A stretch of 5,966 nucleotides of DNA from Actinomycetes bacterium (GTDB lineage Bacteria; Actinomycetota; Thermoleophilia; Solirubrobacterales; Solirubrobacteraceae). The notes beneath the pieces were generated by a model. The model saw only the letters and a program-made list of their open reading frames with translations. It made no database searches and was not told the DNA's origin. The DNA lies in assembly GCA_023429855.1 (NCBI GenBank), contig JAEZDB010000328.1, positions 1 to 5,966 on the forward strand, read 5' to 3'. How positions within the stretch are numbered: position 1 is the first letter of the stretch; each line of letters starts with the position of its first letter. The translations under genes were made by a program, and so were the position numbers. Below are positions 1 through 5,120 of the stretch, in pieces.

Positions 1-1
1 C

Positions 2-964
2 CTCTCGGTCGTCTCGACGCTGATCGCGCCGGCGCTCGCGATCGCGGCGCTCGCGGCGCTCGAGAGCCTGCTCTCGGCGACCGTCGCCGACGGCATGAGC
101 GTCTCGGAGCGGCACGACCCGGACCGCGAGCTGTTCGGGCAGGGTTTGGCCAACCTGGCGGCACCGTTGTTCGGCGGGGTGCCGGCCACGGCGGCGATCG
201 CGCGTACCGCCGTAAACGTCCGCGCCGGCGCGGTCTCGCGCGCTGCCGCGGCGACGCACGCCCTCGTCCTTGCCGCGTTCGTGCTCGCAGCGGCGTCGCT
301 TGTGTCGGCGATCCCGATGCCGGCGCTCGCGGGTGTGCTGCTCGCGACGACGATCCGCATGGTCGACCCCGCCACCATTCGGGGGCTCCTGCACTCCACA
401 CGCGGCGACGCTGCCACGCTCCTCGTCACGTTCGGGGTCACGGTCGCCGTCGACCTCGTCACGGCGGTGGCGCTCGGGGTGGTGCTCGCAATGGGCGTGG
501 CGCTGCGAGCGATCGCACGGACGGCGACGTTCGAGGCAGTCCCGCTCGACGCGGGCGATCACACCGCCGAGGAGCACGCGCTGCTCAGCGACCGGATCGT
601 CGCCTACCGCCCCCAGGGGCCGCTCTTCTTCGGCGCCGCCAATCGCTTCTTGGCGGAGCTCAGCGACGTCGGCGACGTCGACGTCGTGATCCTGCGGATG
701 TCGGGCATCTCGACGATCGACGCGACCGGTGCGGCGATTCTCGGCGACGCGATCGAGCACCTCGAGCGGCGTGGCATCCCCGTGTTGCTCTCCGGGATCA
801 CCGAGCACCATCACGGGGTGCTGGACGCCCTGCGCGTAGGACCAAGCCTGCGCGCCCAGGGGCACATCTTCAGCGACACGCCGAGCGCGATCCTCTACGC
901 CCGCACCAACCTGCTCCACGCTCCGTCGCGCCATGGTCGGCGCGGTCTGGGGCACGCGGCGTGA
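2..964 (+). CDS. SulP-family inorganic anion transporter, C-terminal part with STAS domain (5' end outside window)
   Basis: Membrane transporter of the SulP (SLC26-like) family, which moves sulfate, bicarbonate or related anions; the substrate cannot be read from sequence. The frame is open from base 2, so the ATG at 95 is internal, and about 320 residues are visible of a family norm near 550. Numbering from base 2, residues 15-60 carry the SulP core signature: ALESLLSA, then HDPDRELFGQGLAN, then GGVPATAAIARTAVNVRAG. Hydrophobic membrane segments follow at about 80-120 and 137-170. A cytoplasmic STAS domain spans about 195-300, with FFGAANRF, a VVILRM strand and the STIDATGAA loop. That loop (DATG at 240-243) matches the conserved DxSG-like site of STAS/anti-sigma-antagonist folds, with Ala-Thr in place of Ser-Ser. 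The gene converges on sodA. Family assignment is firm; the cargo is unknown. Confidence 0.93.
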   Translation, partial: LSVVSTLIAPALAIAALAALESLLSATVADGMSVSERHDPDRELFGQGLANLAAPLFGGVPATAAIARTAVNVRAGAVSRAAAATHALVLAAFVLAAASLVSAIPMPALAGVLLATTIRMVDPATIRGLLHSTRGDAATLLVTFGVTVAVDLVTAVALGVVLAMGVALRAIARTATFEAVPLDAGDHTAEEHALLSDRIVAYRPQGPLFFGAANRFLAELSDVGDVDVVILRMSGISTIDATGAAILGDAIEHLERRGIPVLLSGITEHHHGVLDALRVGPSLRAQGHIFSDTPSAILYARTNLLHAPSRHGRRGLGHAA

Positions 965-997
965 CTGCGGCGCTCGGGCATGCCGCGCCCGGAACGA

Positions 998-1028
998 CGC
1001 GGGGCCGCCCATGAAGGACGGCCCCGCG
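998..1028. terminator. GC-rich hairpin between convergent genes, possible bidirectional terminator
   Basis: A perfect 10-bp inverted repeat (CGCGGGGCCG at 998-1007, CGGCCCCGCG at 1019-1028) encloses an 11-base loop; two more loop pairs could form past one mismatch. It lies 34 bases after the SulP stop and 35 bases beyond the sodA stop, the expected place for a shared terminator. No clear T-tract follows on either strand, so if it stops transcription it is of the tractless type common in actinobacteria, or it mainly protects 3' ends. Confidence 0.6.
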
Positions 1029-1039
1029 AACAGACGAAC

Positions 1040-1055
1040 CGCGCCCGCAGGCGCG
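1040..1055 (-). terminator. Small hairpin just after the sodA stop, possible terminator
   Basis: A perfect 6-bp GC stem (CGCGCC at 1040-1045, GGCGCG at 1050-1055) with a 4-base loop begins 7 bases past the sodA stop codon. On the minus strand the stem is followed by GTTCGTCTGTTCG, which is moderately T-rich for this genome. It is therefore a plausible sodA terminator acting before the larger 998-1028 hairpin. A 6-bp stem in GC-rich DNA can arise by chance. Confidence 0.35.
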
Positions 1056-1062
1056 TCAGTCG

Positions 1063-1665
1063 CTACTTGGCGGCGCTGTAGCGCTCGGCGACCTTGGCCC
1101 AGTTGACGACGTTCCAGAACGCCTTCAGGTAGGCCGGGCGCTGGTTCTGGTACTTGAGGTAGTACGCGTGCTCCCAGACGTCGTTCCCGAGGAGCGGCGT
1201 CTTGCCGTCGGTCAGCGGCGAGTCCTGGTTGGCCGTCGAGGTGATGGCGAGCTCGCCGCCGTCGAGGACGAGCCAGGCCCAACCGGAGCCGAACTGGTTC
1301 ACGCCAGCGGCCTCGAACTGCTCCTTGAACGCATCCAGCGAGCCGAACTTGGCGGTGATCGCGTCGGCGAGTTCACCGGTCGGCTCGCCGCCGTCGGGCG
1401 AAAGGGCCTCCCAGAAGAGGGAGTGGTTGAGGTGGCCGCCGCCGTTGTTGCGGACGGGGCCCTGCTTGTCGGCGGGCAGCGACGAAAGGTTGGCGACGAC
1501 CTCTTCGATCGGCTTGTCGGCCCATTCGGTGCCCTCGAGCGCGGCGTTGACCTTGTCGACGTACGCCTGGTGGTGCTTGTCGTGATGGATGGTCATCGTC
1601 TGCGCGTCGATGTGCGGCTCGAGCGCGTCGTAGGCGTAAGGCAGTGCGGGAACTTCGTAAGCCAT
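1063..1665 (-). CDS. sodA: Superoxide dismutase, Fe/Mn family (probably Mn type)
   Basis: Cytoplasmic enzyme that converts superoxide to oxygen and hydrogen peroxide. The 200-residue length is normal and the protein is complete. The N-terminus (YEVPALPYAYDALEPHID) closely matches E. coli MnSOD. The four metal ligands are visible: His27 in TIHHDKHH, His81 in HLNHSLFW, and Asp162 and His166 in the family signature DVWEHAYY. Gln147 in STANQDSP and the Gly-rich RNNGGGHLNH stretch are the Mn-type pattern; Fe-type enzymes of E. coli style carry the active-site Gln elsewhere, and the mycobacterial Fe enzyme has His at the 147-equivalent. Metal use is an inference, and cambialistic activity is possible. 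No signal peptide is seen. The start is supported by GAGGAG (1673-1678, minus strand) 7 bases before the ATG. The gene is monocistronic, divergent from proS and convergent with the SulP gene. Confidence 0.97.
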   Translation of the reverse strand: MAYEVPALPYAYDALEPHIDAQTMTIHHDKHHQAYVDKVNAALEGTEWADKPIEEVVANLSSLPADKQGPVRNNGGGHLNHSLFWEALSPDGGEPTGELADAITAKFGSLDAFKEQFEAAGVNQFGSGWAWLVLDGGELAITSTANQDSPLTDGKTPLLGNDVWEHAYYLKYQNQRPAYLKAFWNVVNWAKVAERYSAAK

Positions 1666-1707
1666 GTGGGGGCTCCTCGGTCTGGTGTGGAGGGGCGGAC
1701 GGCTTGG

Positions 1708-1713
1708 AGTCTA
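1708..1713 (-). promoter_or_regulatory. Possible -10 box for sodA
   Basis: Reading the minus strand, TAGACT (1713 down to 1708) fits the actinobacterial TANNNT -10 pattern. Transcription would begin near 1701, giving a leader of about 35 bases that includes the GAGGAG ribosome site at 1673-1678. I see no convincing -35 hexamer at 16-19 bases upstream, so this is a position-based guess. Confidence 0.3.
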
Positions 1714-1787
1714 TGGCGGCGTCGCAGATCAGGCGTTTGCCGTCGGCCCGACCGCGCGGCGTGCCGCCGCGGCGCCTGCCGGATGGC

Positions 1788-1793
1788 TAGATT
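1788..1793 (+). promoter_or_regulatory. proS: Likely -10 box for proS, placing transcription start at its GTG
   Basis: TAGATT matches the TANNNT -10 pattern and is one of the few AT-rich patches in the sodA-proS gap. Seven bases separate it from the GTG at 1801, so RNA would be expected to begin at or next to that G, giving a leaderless message. No TTGACA-like -35 is seen about 17 bases upstream; actinobacterial housekeeping promoters often lack one. If correct, the ATG at 1783 would lie upstream of the RNA start and could not be used. Confidence 0.45.
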
Positions 1794-1800
1794 TCAGGGG

Positions 1801-3492
1801 GTGCATCGCCTGTCGCAGCTGCTCCTGCCGACTGAGCGGCAGCCCCCGGCGGATGCCGAGGCGCTGTCGCATCAGCTCATGGTCCGCGCCGGGCTGGTTC
1901 GCCAGCTCGGATCAGGGCTCTGGTCGTGGCTGCCAGCGGGCTGGCGGATCCACCAGAAGGTCGTCGCGGTGATCCGCGAGGAGATGGACGCCGCAGGCGC
2001 ACAGGAGCTGTCGCTGCCGGTGCTGCAGCCGATCGAGCTGTGGAAGAAGACCGGCCGCGACGGGATCCACGAGCTCTTCAAGCTCGAGGACCGCAAGGGC
2101 AGCCCGATGGTGCTCGCGATGACGCACGAGGAAGCGGTCACCACGCACGTGGCGCAGACGGTGAAGTCGTACCGCGACCTTCCGTTCACGCTGTACCAGG
2201 TGCAGGTCAAGGAGCGCGACGAGCCGCGCCCGCGTGCCGGCGTGCTGCGCACCCGCGAGTTCGTGATGAAGGACGCGTACTCGTTCGATCGCGACGAGGC
2301 GGGCCTCGACGCGAGCTACGAGGTGCAGACGAAGGCCTACGCCAACATCTACGACCGGTGCGGACTGCGCTGGTACCGCGTGGAATCCGACGTGGGCATG
2401 ATGGGCGGCGCTGGCGCCCACGAGTACATGGCGCCCTGCGCGGCCGGCGAAGACGACATCGTTCTCGCCGACGGCTATGCGGCGAATGTCGAGGTTGCTC
2501 GCACGACGCCGTCGCCGGCGGTCGCGGTCGACCCGATCGGCGCTCCGGAAGCGGTCGACACGCCCGGCGCGAAGACAATCGAGGTAGTGGCAGAGCAGCT
2601 CGGTCTCGACGCGTCGGCGACGCTGAAGGCGGTCGTGGTCGTAGGGCCGGAAGGCGTCGTGCTCGTGCTGGTCCGCGGCGACGACACCGTGCAAGACACC
2701 AAGCTCGCGACGGCGCTCGGCGGCACGCACCGGCCGGCGAATCCCGACGAGATCGCTGCTGCGATCGGACCGGTCGGGTTCCTCGGGCCGATCGGCATGG
2801 CCGACCCGAAGACGCCCGTGATCCTCGATGCCGCCATCGGCGACACCGAGTTTGTCGTCGGCGCGAACGCGGTCGACGCGCACCTGCGCGGCGTGCAGCC
2901 CGGCCGCGACTTCGAAGCGCGCCGCGCCGACGTCCGCGCCGCCAAAGCCGGCGACACGGTCGACGGCAAACCGATCGAGATCGTGCCCGCCATCGAGATC
3001 GGTAACATCTTCAAGCTCGGAACCAAGTACACCGAGGCCCTCGGCGCGACCTTCCTCGACGAGGACGGCAAGCGCGCCCCGATCATCATGGGCTGCTACG
3101 GCATCGGCCCCGCGCGCATCGTCGCGTCGACCGCCGAGCAGTTCGGCGACGAGCGCGGCATCGCGTGGCCGAAGGCGATCGCGCCGTGGCAGGTGCACGT
3201 GGCTGGCCTGGGCAAGCCCGACAGCGACGAGGCCAAGGCCGCCGAGCAGCTCGCACAGACGCTCGAAGAAGCTGGTTTCGAAGTGCTCCTCGACGACCGG
3301 CCGGGCGGCGCGGGGGAGAAGCTCACCGACGCCGAGCTGCTCGGGTGCCCGCTGCGGCTCGTCGTGGGGCGGCGCACGCTGGAGCGCGGCGAGGCCGAGG
3401 CGCAGCTGCGTCGCGGTAGCGTCGAACTCCCGCCCGTGTCGCTCGCCGACCCGGTGCCCGCCGTGCGGGCGCACCTCGCTGAGGCGCCGTGA
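1801..3492 (+). CDS. proS: Prolyl-tRNA synthetase, bacterial type with editing insertion
   Basis: Class II synthetase that charges tRNA-Pro in the cytoplasm. From GTG 1801 it has 563 residues, normal for the bacterial type. Residues 5-16 (SQLLLPTERQPP) match the usual N-terminus. Motif 1 lies near 60-75 (GAQELSLPVLQP), the proline-loop TxE at Thr108-Glu110, and motif 2 at 137-162 (RDE, then TREFVMKDAYSF). The editing INS domain covers about 225-395 and includes GPVGFLGPIG and Lys276, which I align with E. coli Lys279, a residue tied to removal of mis-charged alanine. Motif 3 is GCYGIGPAR at 431-439, and the anticodon-binding domain runs from about 465 to the end. The start choice is open: ATG 1783 adds six residues (MARFQG) that homologues normally lack, and neither start has a well-spaced Shine-Dalgarno. 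I prefer 1801 for alignment and for the TAGATT box 7 bases upstream. Upstream reading through sodA is antisense shadow. The stop overlaps the next gene by 4 bases. Confidence 0.96.
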   Translation: MHRLSQLLLPTERQPPADAEALSHQLMVRAGLVRQLGSGLWSWLPAGWRIHQKVVAVIREEMDAAGAQELSLPVLQPIELWKKTGRDGIHELFKLEDRKGSPMVLAMTHEEAVTTHVAQTVKSYRDLPFTLYQVQVKERDEPRPRAGVLRTREFVMKDAYSFDRDEAGLDASYEVQTKAYANIYDRCGLRWYRVESDVGMMGGAGAHEYMAPCAAGEDDIVLADGYAANVEVARTTPSPAVAVDPIGAPEAVDTPGAKTIEVVAEQLGLDASATLKAVVVVGPEGVVLVLVRGDDTVQDTKLATALGGTHRPANPDEIAAAIGPVGFLGPIGMADPKTPVILDAAIGDTEFVVGANAVDAHLRGVQPGRDFEARRADVRAAKAGDTVDGKPIEIVPAIEIGNIFKLGTKYTEALGATFLDEDGKRAPIIMGCYGIGPARIVASTAEQFGDERGIAWPKAIAPWQVHVAGLGKPDSDEAKAAEQLAQTLEEAGFEVLLDDRPGGAGEKLTDAELLGCPLRLVVGRRTLERGEAEAQLRRGSVELPPVSLADPVPAVRAHLAEAP

Positions 3493-4142
3493 CCGAACGC
3501 CCCCAGGAGCGTGGGGGCGGAGGCTTCCGGCGCTTGTTCGGCCTCGATCGCTCGGGGCCGCCACCGGCCTCGACGTTGCCGGGCAGTCCGCTGCGCCCGT
3601 GGACACTGCCGAACCTGGTGGGCTACCTGCGGATCGTCGGGCTGGTGCTGTTCGTGGTCTTTGCCCTCCGGAGCGGCGATGGCCACTCGACGGCAGCAGC
3701 GGTGCTGTACGGCCTCGTGGCGTGGGGCGACTACCTCGACGGCATCGTCGCGCGGCTGACCGGTCAGTACAGCCGCCTGGGTGCGCTCCTCGATCCGATC
3801 ATCGACCGCCTGATGATCATCAGCGGCGCCGCCGTGTGCTGGCACTTCGACCTCCTCAGCCACTGGCTGCTCGGCCTGCTGCTCGTGCGCGAGGTGCTGA
3901 TGCTCGCGCTCGGCCGCGTGGCGCTCAAGCGCCGCGGCGCGCTCACGATCAACTGGTTCGGGCGCCTGGGCGTGTGGCCGATCATGTCGTCGCTGTTCTT
4001 CGCGATCGCCGGCGCCGAACGGCTCGCCGAGATCCTGCTGCTGATCGGCGTCGTGATGGCCTACATCGCGAGCGCGCTCTACGCCCGGGCTACGTTTGCG
4101 CGGCCGCCGGTCGCTCCCGTGCATTCGTCGCGAACGTCGTGA
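3489..4142 (+). CDS. CDP-alcohol phosphatidyltransferase (PgsA-like phospholipid synthase)
   Basis: Integral membrane enzyme that joins a CDP-activated lipid to an alcohol with release of CMP. The complete family motif is present: Asp81, Asp84-Gly85, Ala88-Arg89, Gly98, Asp102 and Asp106, with the standard spacing DG(X)2AR(X)8G(X)3D(X)3D. These aspartates bind the metals and one acts as base. The 217-residue protein starts with about 38 Gly/Pro/Arg-rich, probably cytoplasmic residues. LPNLVGYLRIVG then opens the membrane domain, with hydrophobic segments near 45-60, 68-80, 108-120, 125-141, 160-175 and 180-198. The acceptor alcohol is not certain: glycerol-3-phosphate (PgsA) is most likely, and a cardiolipin-synthase or inositol-phosphate type is possible. 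The GTG start overlaps the proS stop (GTGA), with GAGG 4 bases upstream, so translational coupling is likely. In M. tuberculosis a pgsA-like gene (Rv1822) also lies shortly before garA. Confidence 0.9.
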   Translation: MTERPQERGGGGFRRLFGLDRSGPPPASTLPGSPLRPWTLPNLVGYLRIVGLVLFVVFALRSGDGHSTAAAVLYGLVAWGDYLDGIVARLTGQYSRLGALLDPIIDRLMIISGAAVCWHFDLLSHWLLGLLLVREVLMLALGRVALKRRGALTINWFGRLGVWPIMSSLFFAIAGAERLAEILLLIGVVMAYIASALYARATFARPPVAPVHSSRTS

Positions 4143-4184
4143 GCGGGCCAGCGCAGGGTGCCGCGCGCCCAGGTGGACGCTCAT

Positions 4185-4199
4185 TTGACAGCGCGTCAA
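4185..4199. repeat. Short inverted repeat TTGAC-N5-GTCAA
   Basis: TTGAC (4185-4189) and GTCAA (4195-4199) form a perfect 5-bp inverted repeat around AGCGC. It lies 42 bases after the phosphatidyltransferase stop and about 135 bases before the proposed rsiG promoter. It looks like a dimer-binding half-site pair in otherwise GC-dominated DNA, but it could also be a small RNA hairpin. No binding protein can be named from sequence. Confidence 0.3.
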
Positions 4200-4202
4200 C
4201 AA

Positions 4203-4230
4203 TTCGGCGGCTCGCTTGCGCCCCGCCGAA
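4203..4230. terminator. Hairpin after the proS unit, possible terminator
   Basis: A perfect 8-bp inverted repeat (TTCGGCGG at 4203-4210, CCGCCGAA at 4223-4230) encloses a 12-base loop, 60 bases after the phosphatidyltransferase stop. It is followed by AATCGCCC with no T-tract, so it would be a tractless terminator. A smaller GCCC-AAT-GGGC stem follows at 4238-4248. The position between two transcription units supports the reading more than the sequence does. Confidence 0.4.
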
Positions 4231-4332
4231 ATCGCCCGCCCAATGGGCCTGAAGCTGAGGTTGAGGCCGAGTCCTGGGGACGGAGTTCTCGGATGATGGC
4301 TTGCGTGGCCACGGTCACGCCGAGGATCTGAC

Positions 4333-4338
4333 TATGAT
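4333..4338 (+). promoter_or_regulatory. Probable -10 box for the rsiG-garA-ftsR unit
   Basis: TATGAT differs from the TATAAT consensus at one position and is the best -10-like box in this gap. A start near 4345 would give a leader of about 26 bases before the ATG at 4371. I find no good -35 hexamer at 16-19 bases: TTGCGT at 4301-4306 is 26 bases away, too far. GATC sequences at 4325-4328 and 4336-4339 flank or overlap the box. Confidence 0.5.
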
Positions 4339-4370
4339 CGGCACTTCCCGACCGGAGCCCTCCGTACGCA

Positions 4371-4643
4371 ATGGATACGTTCCCCGATCTCGGTTCTCTC
4401 TCCGATCAGGAGCTGAAGGACCTCATCCACCAGCTGACCGACGAAGAAGTCGAGATCTCCTACCGCCGTCGCATCCTGCACGGCAAGATCGACATTCTTC
4501 GAGCCGAGCTCGTCAACCGCCTGCGCAAGAAGCATGAGCGCGGCGACGACATCCTCACCGGCGACGACGTTGCCCGTCTGACCGACATCCTGGCTGGTCG
4601 CGTCGACCTCCCGGACGACGGCGAGTCGGCACCGACCGCCTAG
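4371..4643 (+). CDS. rsiG: RsiG-family small helical protein, putative c-di-GMP-responsive anti-sigma factor
   Basis: A 90-residue, charged, soluble protein predicted to be mostly helical. Residues 26-41 read E-x3-S-x2-R-x3-H-x3-D (Glu26, Ser30, Arg33, His37, Asp41). This is the c-di-GMP-binding motif described for RsiG, E(X)3S(X)2R(X)3Q(X)3D, with His in place of Gln. In Streptomyces, RsiG carries two such motifs in a helical hairpin and, when bound to c-di-GMP, holds the sigma factor WhiG inactive. As I recall, the Rubrobacter protein has one motif and works as a dimer. Only one copy is present here, so dimerisation is inferred. The second helix (44-56, LRAELVNRLRKKH) is the likely partner surface; the region 57-78 and the acidic tail follow. 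No sigma gene is adjacent. GGAG at 4354-4357 lies 13 bases before the ATG, slightly far. The FHA gene begins 12 bases after the stop, so one transcript is likely. Family call is good; the sigma partner is unknown. Confidence 0.8.
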   Translation: MDTFPDLGSLSDQELKDLIHQLTDEEVEISYRRRILHGKIDILRAELVNRLRKKHERGDDILTGDDVARLTDILAGRVDLPDDGESAPTA

Positions 4644-4655
4644 CGGAGTACTGCA

Positions 4656-5120
4656 GTGGCGCGCCACTGCCCGGACTGCGGGTTCGTCAACGCAGAGGGC
4701 GCCAACTACTGCCAGAAGTGCGGTGCGTTCGTCGGGGATCCCGACCACCACCGCGATCCCGCGTACCGCGTCGACGACGAGACGGGCGAGTTCGTCCCGG
4801 TCGATCTCGACGCGGTTGTCGCGTCCACCGGTGCGGCGATCGTCATCCGCTCTGGTGGCGGCCGCGTGGGGGAGAGCGTCGCCATCTCCGACGAGCGCCT
4901 CACGATCGGCCGTCGCCCCGACGCTGGCCTGTTTCTCGACGACGTGACGGTCTCTCGCGACCACGCTCGCGTGCTGCAGCGCGGCGGCGTGTACTGGCTC
5001 GAGGACCTCGGCTCGCTCAACGGCACCTACGTCAACCGTCGCCGGATCGACTCGCACCGTCTTGACGACGGCGACGAGCTGCAGATCGGCAAGTACAAGC
5101 TCACCTTCCTGTCCGGCTGA
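4656..5120 (+). CDS. garA: Zinc-ribbon and FHA domain protein, GarA/OdhI type
   Basis: A 154-residue soluble protein. Residues 5-22 form a zinc ribbon with four cysteines (Cys5, Cys8, Cys19, Cys22; CPDCG and CQKCG). The FHA domain spans about 62-152, with Gly85-Arg86, Ser100-Arg101 and His103 in DDVTVSRDHA, and SLNGT at 120-124; these bind phosphothreonine. The end (GDELQIGKYKLTFLSG) closely follows mycobacterial GarA. GarA/OdhI are targets of Ser/Thr kinases; unphosphorylated they inhibit 2-oxoglutarate dehydrogenase and alter glutamate metabolism, and phosphorylation near the N-terminus makes the protein fold on itself. The usual ETTSVF phosphosite is reduced here to DETGEF with Thr43, so a similar switch is possible. 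The zinc ribbon is absent from GarA itself. GTG start with GGAG at 4645-4648, spaced 7. The stop overlaps ftsR by one base, as expected for the garA-MerR pair. If it is not a true GarA orthologue, it is a generic FHA adaptor. Confidence 0.88.
   Translation: MARHCPDCGFVNAEGANYCQKCGAFVGDPDHHRDPAYRVDDETGEFVPVDLDAVVASTGAAIVIRSGGGRVGESVAISDERLTIGRRPDAGLFLDDVTVSRDHARVLQRGGVYWLEDLGSLNGTYVNRRRIDSHRLDDGDELQIGKYKLTFLSG

Noticed and set aside
1168..1800. An open frame running through sodA on the opposite strand and in frame with proS, which would add about 200 residues to ProS.
   Set aside because: It is antisense to a clearly real SOD gene, has Val/Arg-rich shadow composition, and bacterial ProS proteins start at the SQLLLPT region.
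1912..3606. A 564-residue open frame on the minus strand opposite proS.
   Set aside because: It is a high-GC shadow: His/Arg/Ala-rich with no recognisable domain, lying opposite a well-supported synthetase.
4185..4190. TTGACA as a consensus -35 hexamer.
   Set aside because: No -10-like sequence lies 16-19 bases downstream; the hexamer is better read as part of the TTGAC/GTCAA inverted repeat.
2828..4252. A long + strand frame spanning the end of proS and the phosphatidyltransferase, and a minus-strand frame at 3096-4202.
   Set aside because: Both have the Ser/Arg/Pro-rich or His/Arg-rich composition of out-of-frame GC-rich DNA and overlap two genes with intact catalytic motifs.
4301..4537. 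A short TTG-started frame overlapping the rsiG start.
   Set aside because: Out of frame with rsiG, Arg/Ser/Pro-rich, and spans the proposed promoter.
4332..5057. A 241-residue minus-strand open frame opposite rsiG and the FHA gene.
   Set aside because: No domain, no plausible ribosome site, and both opposing genes carry clear family motifs.
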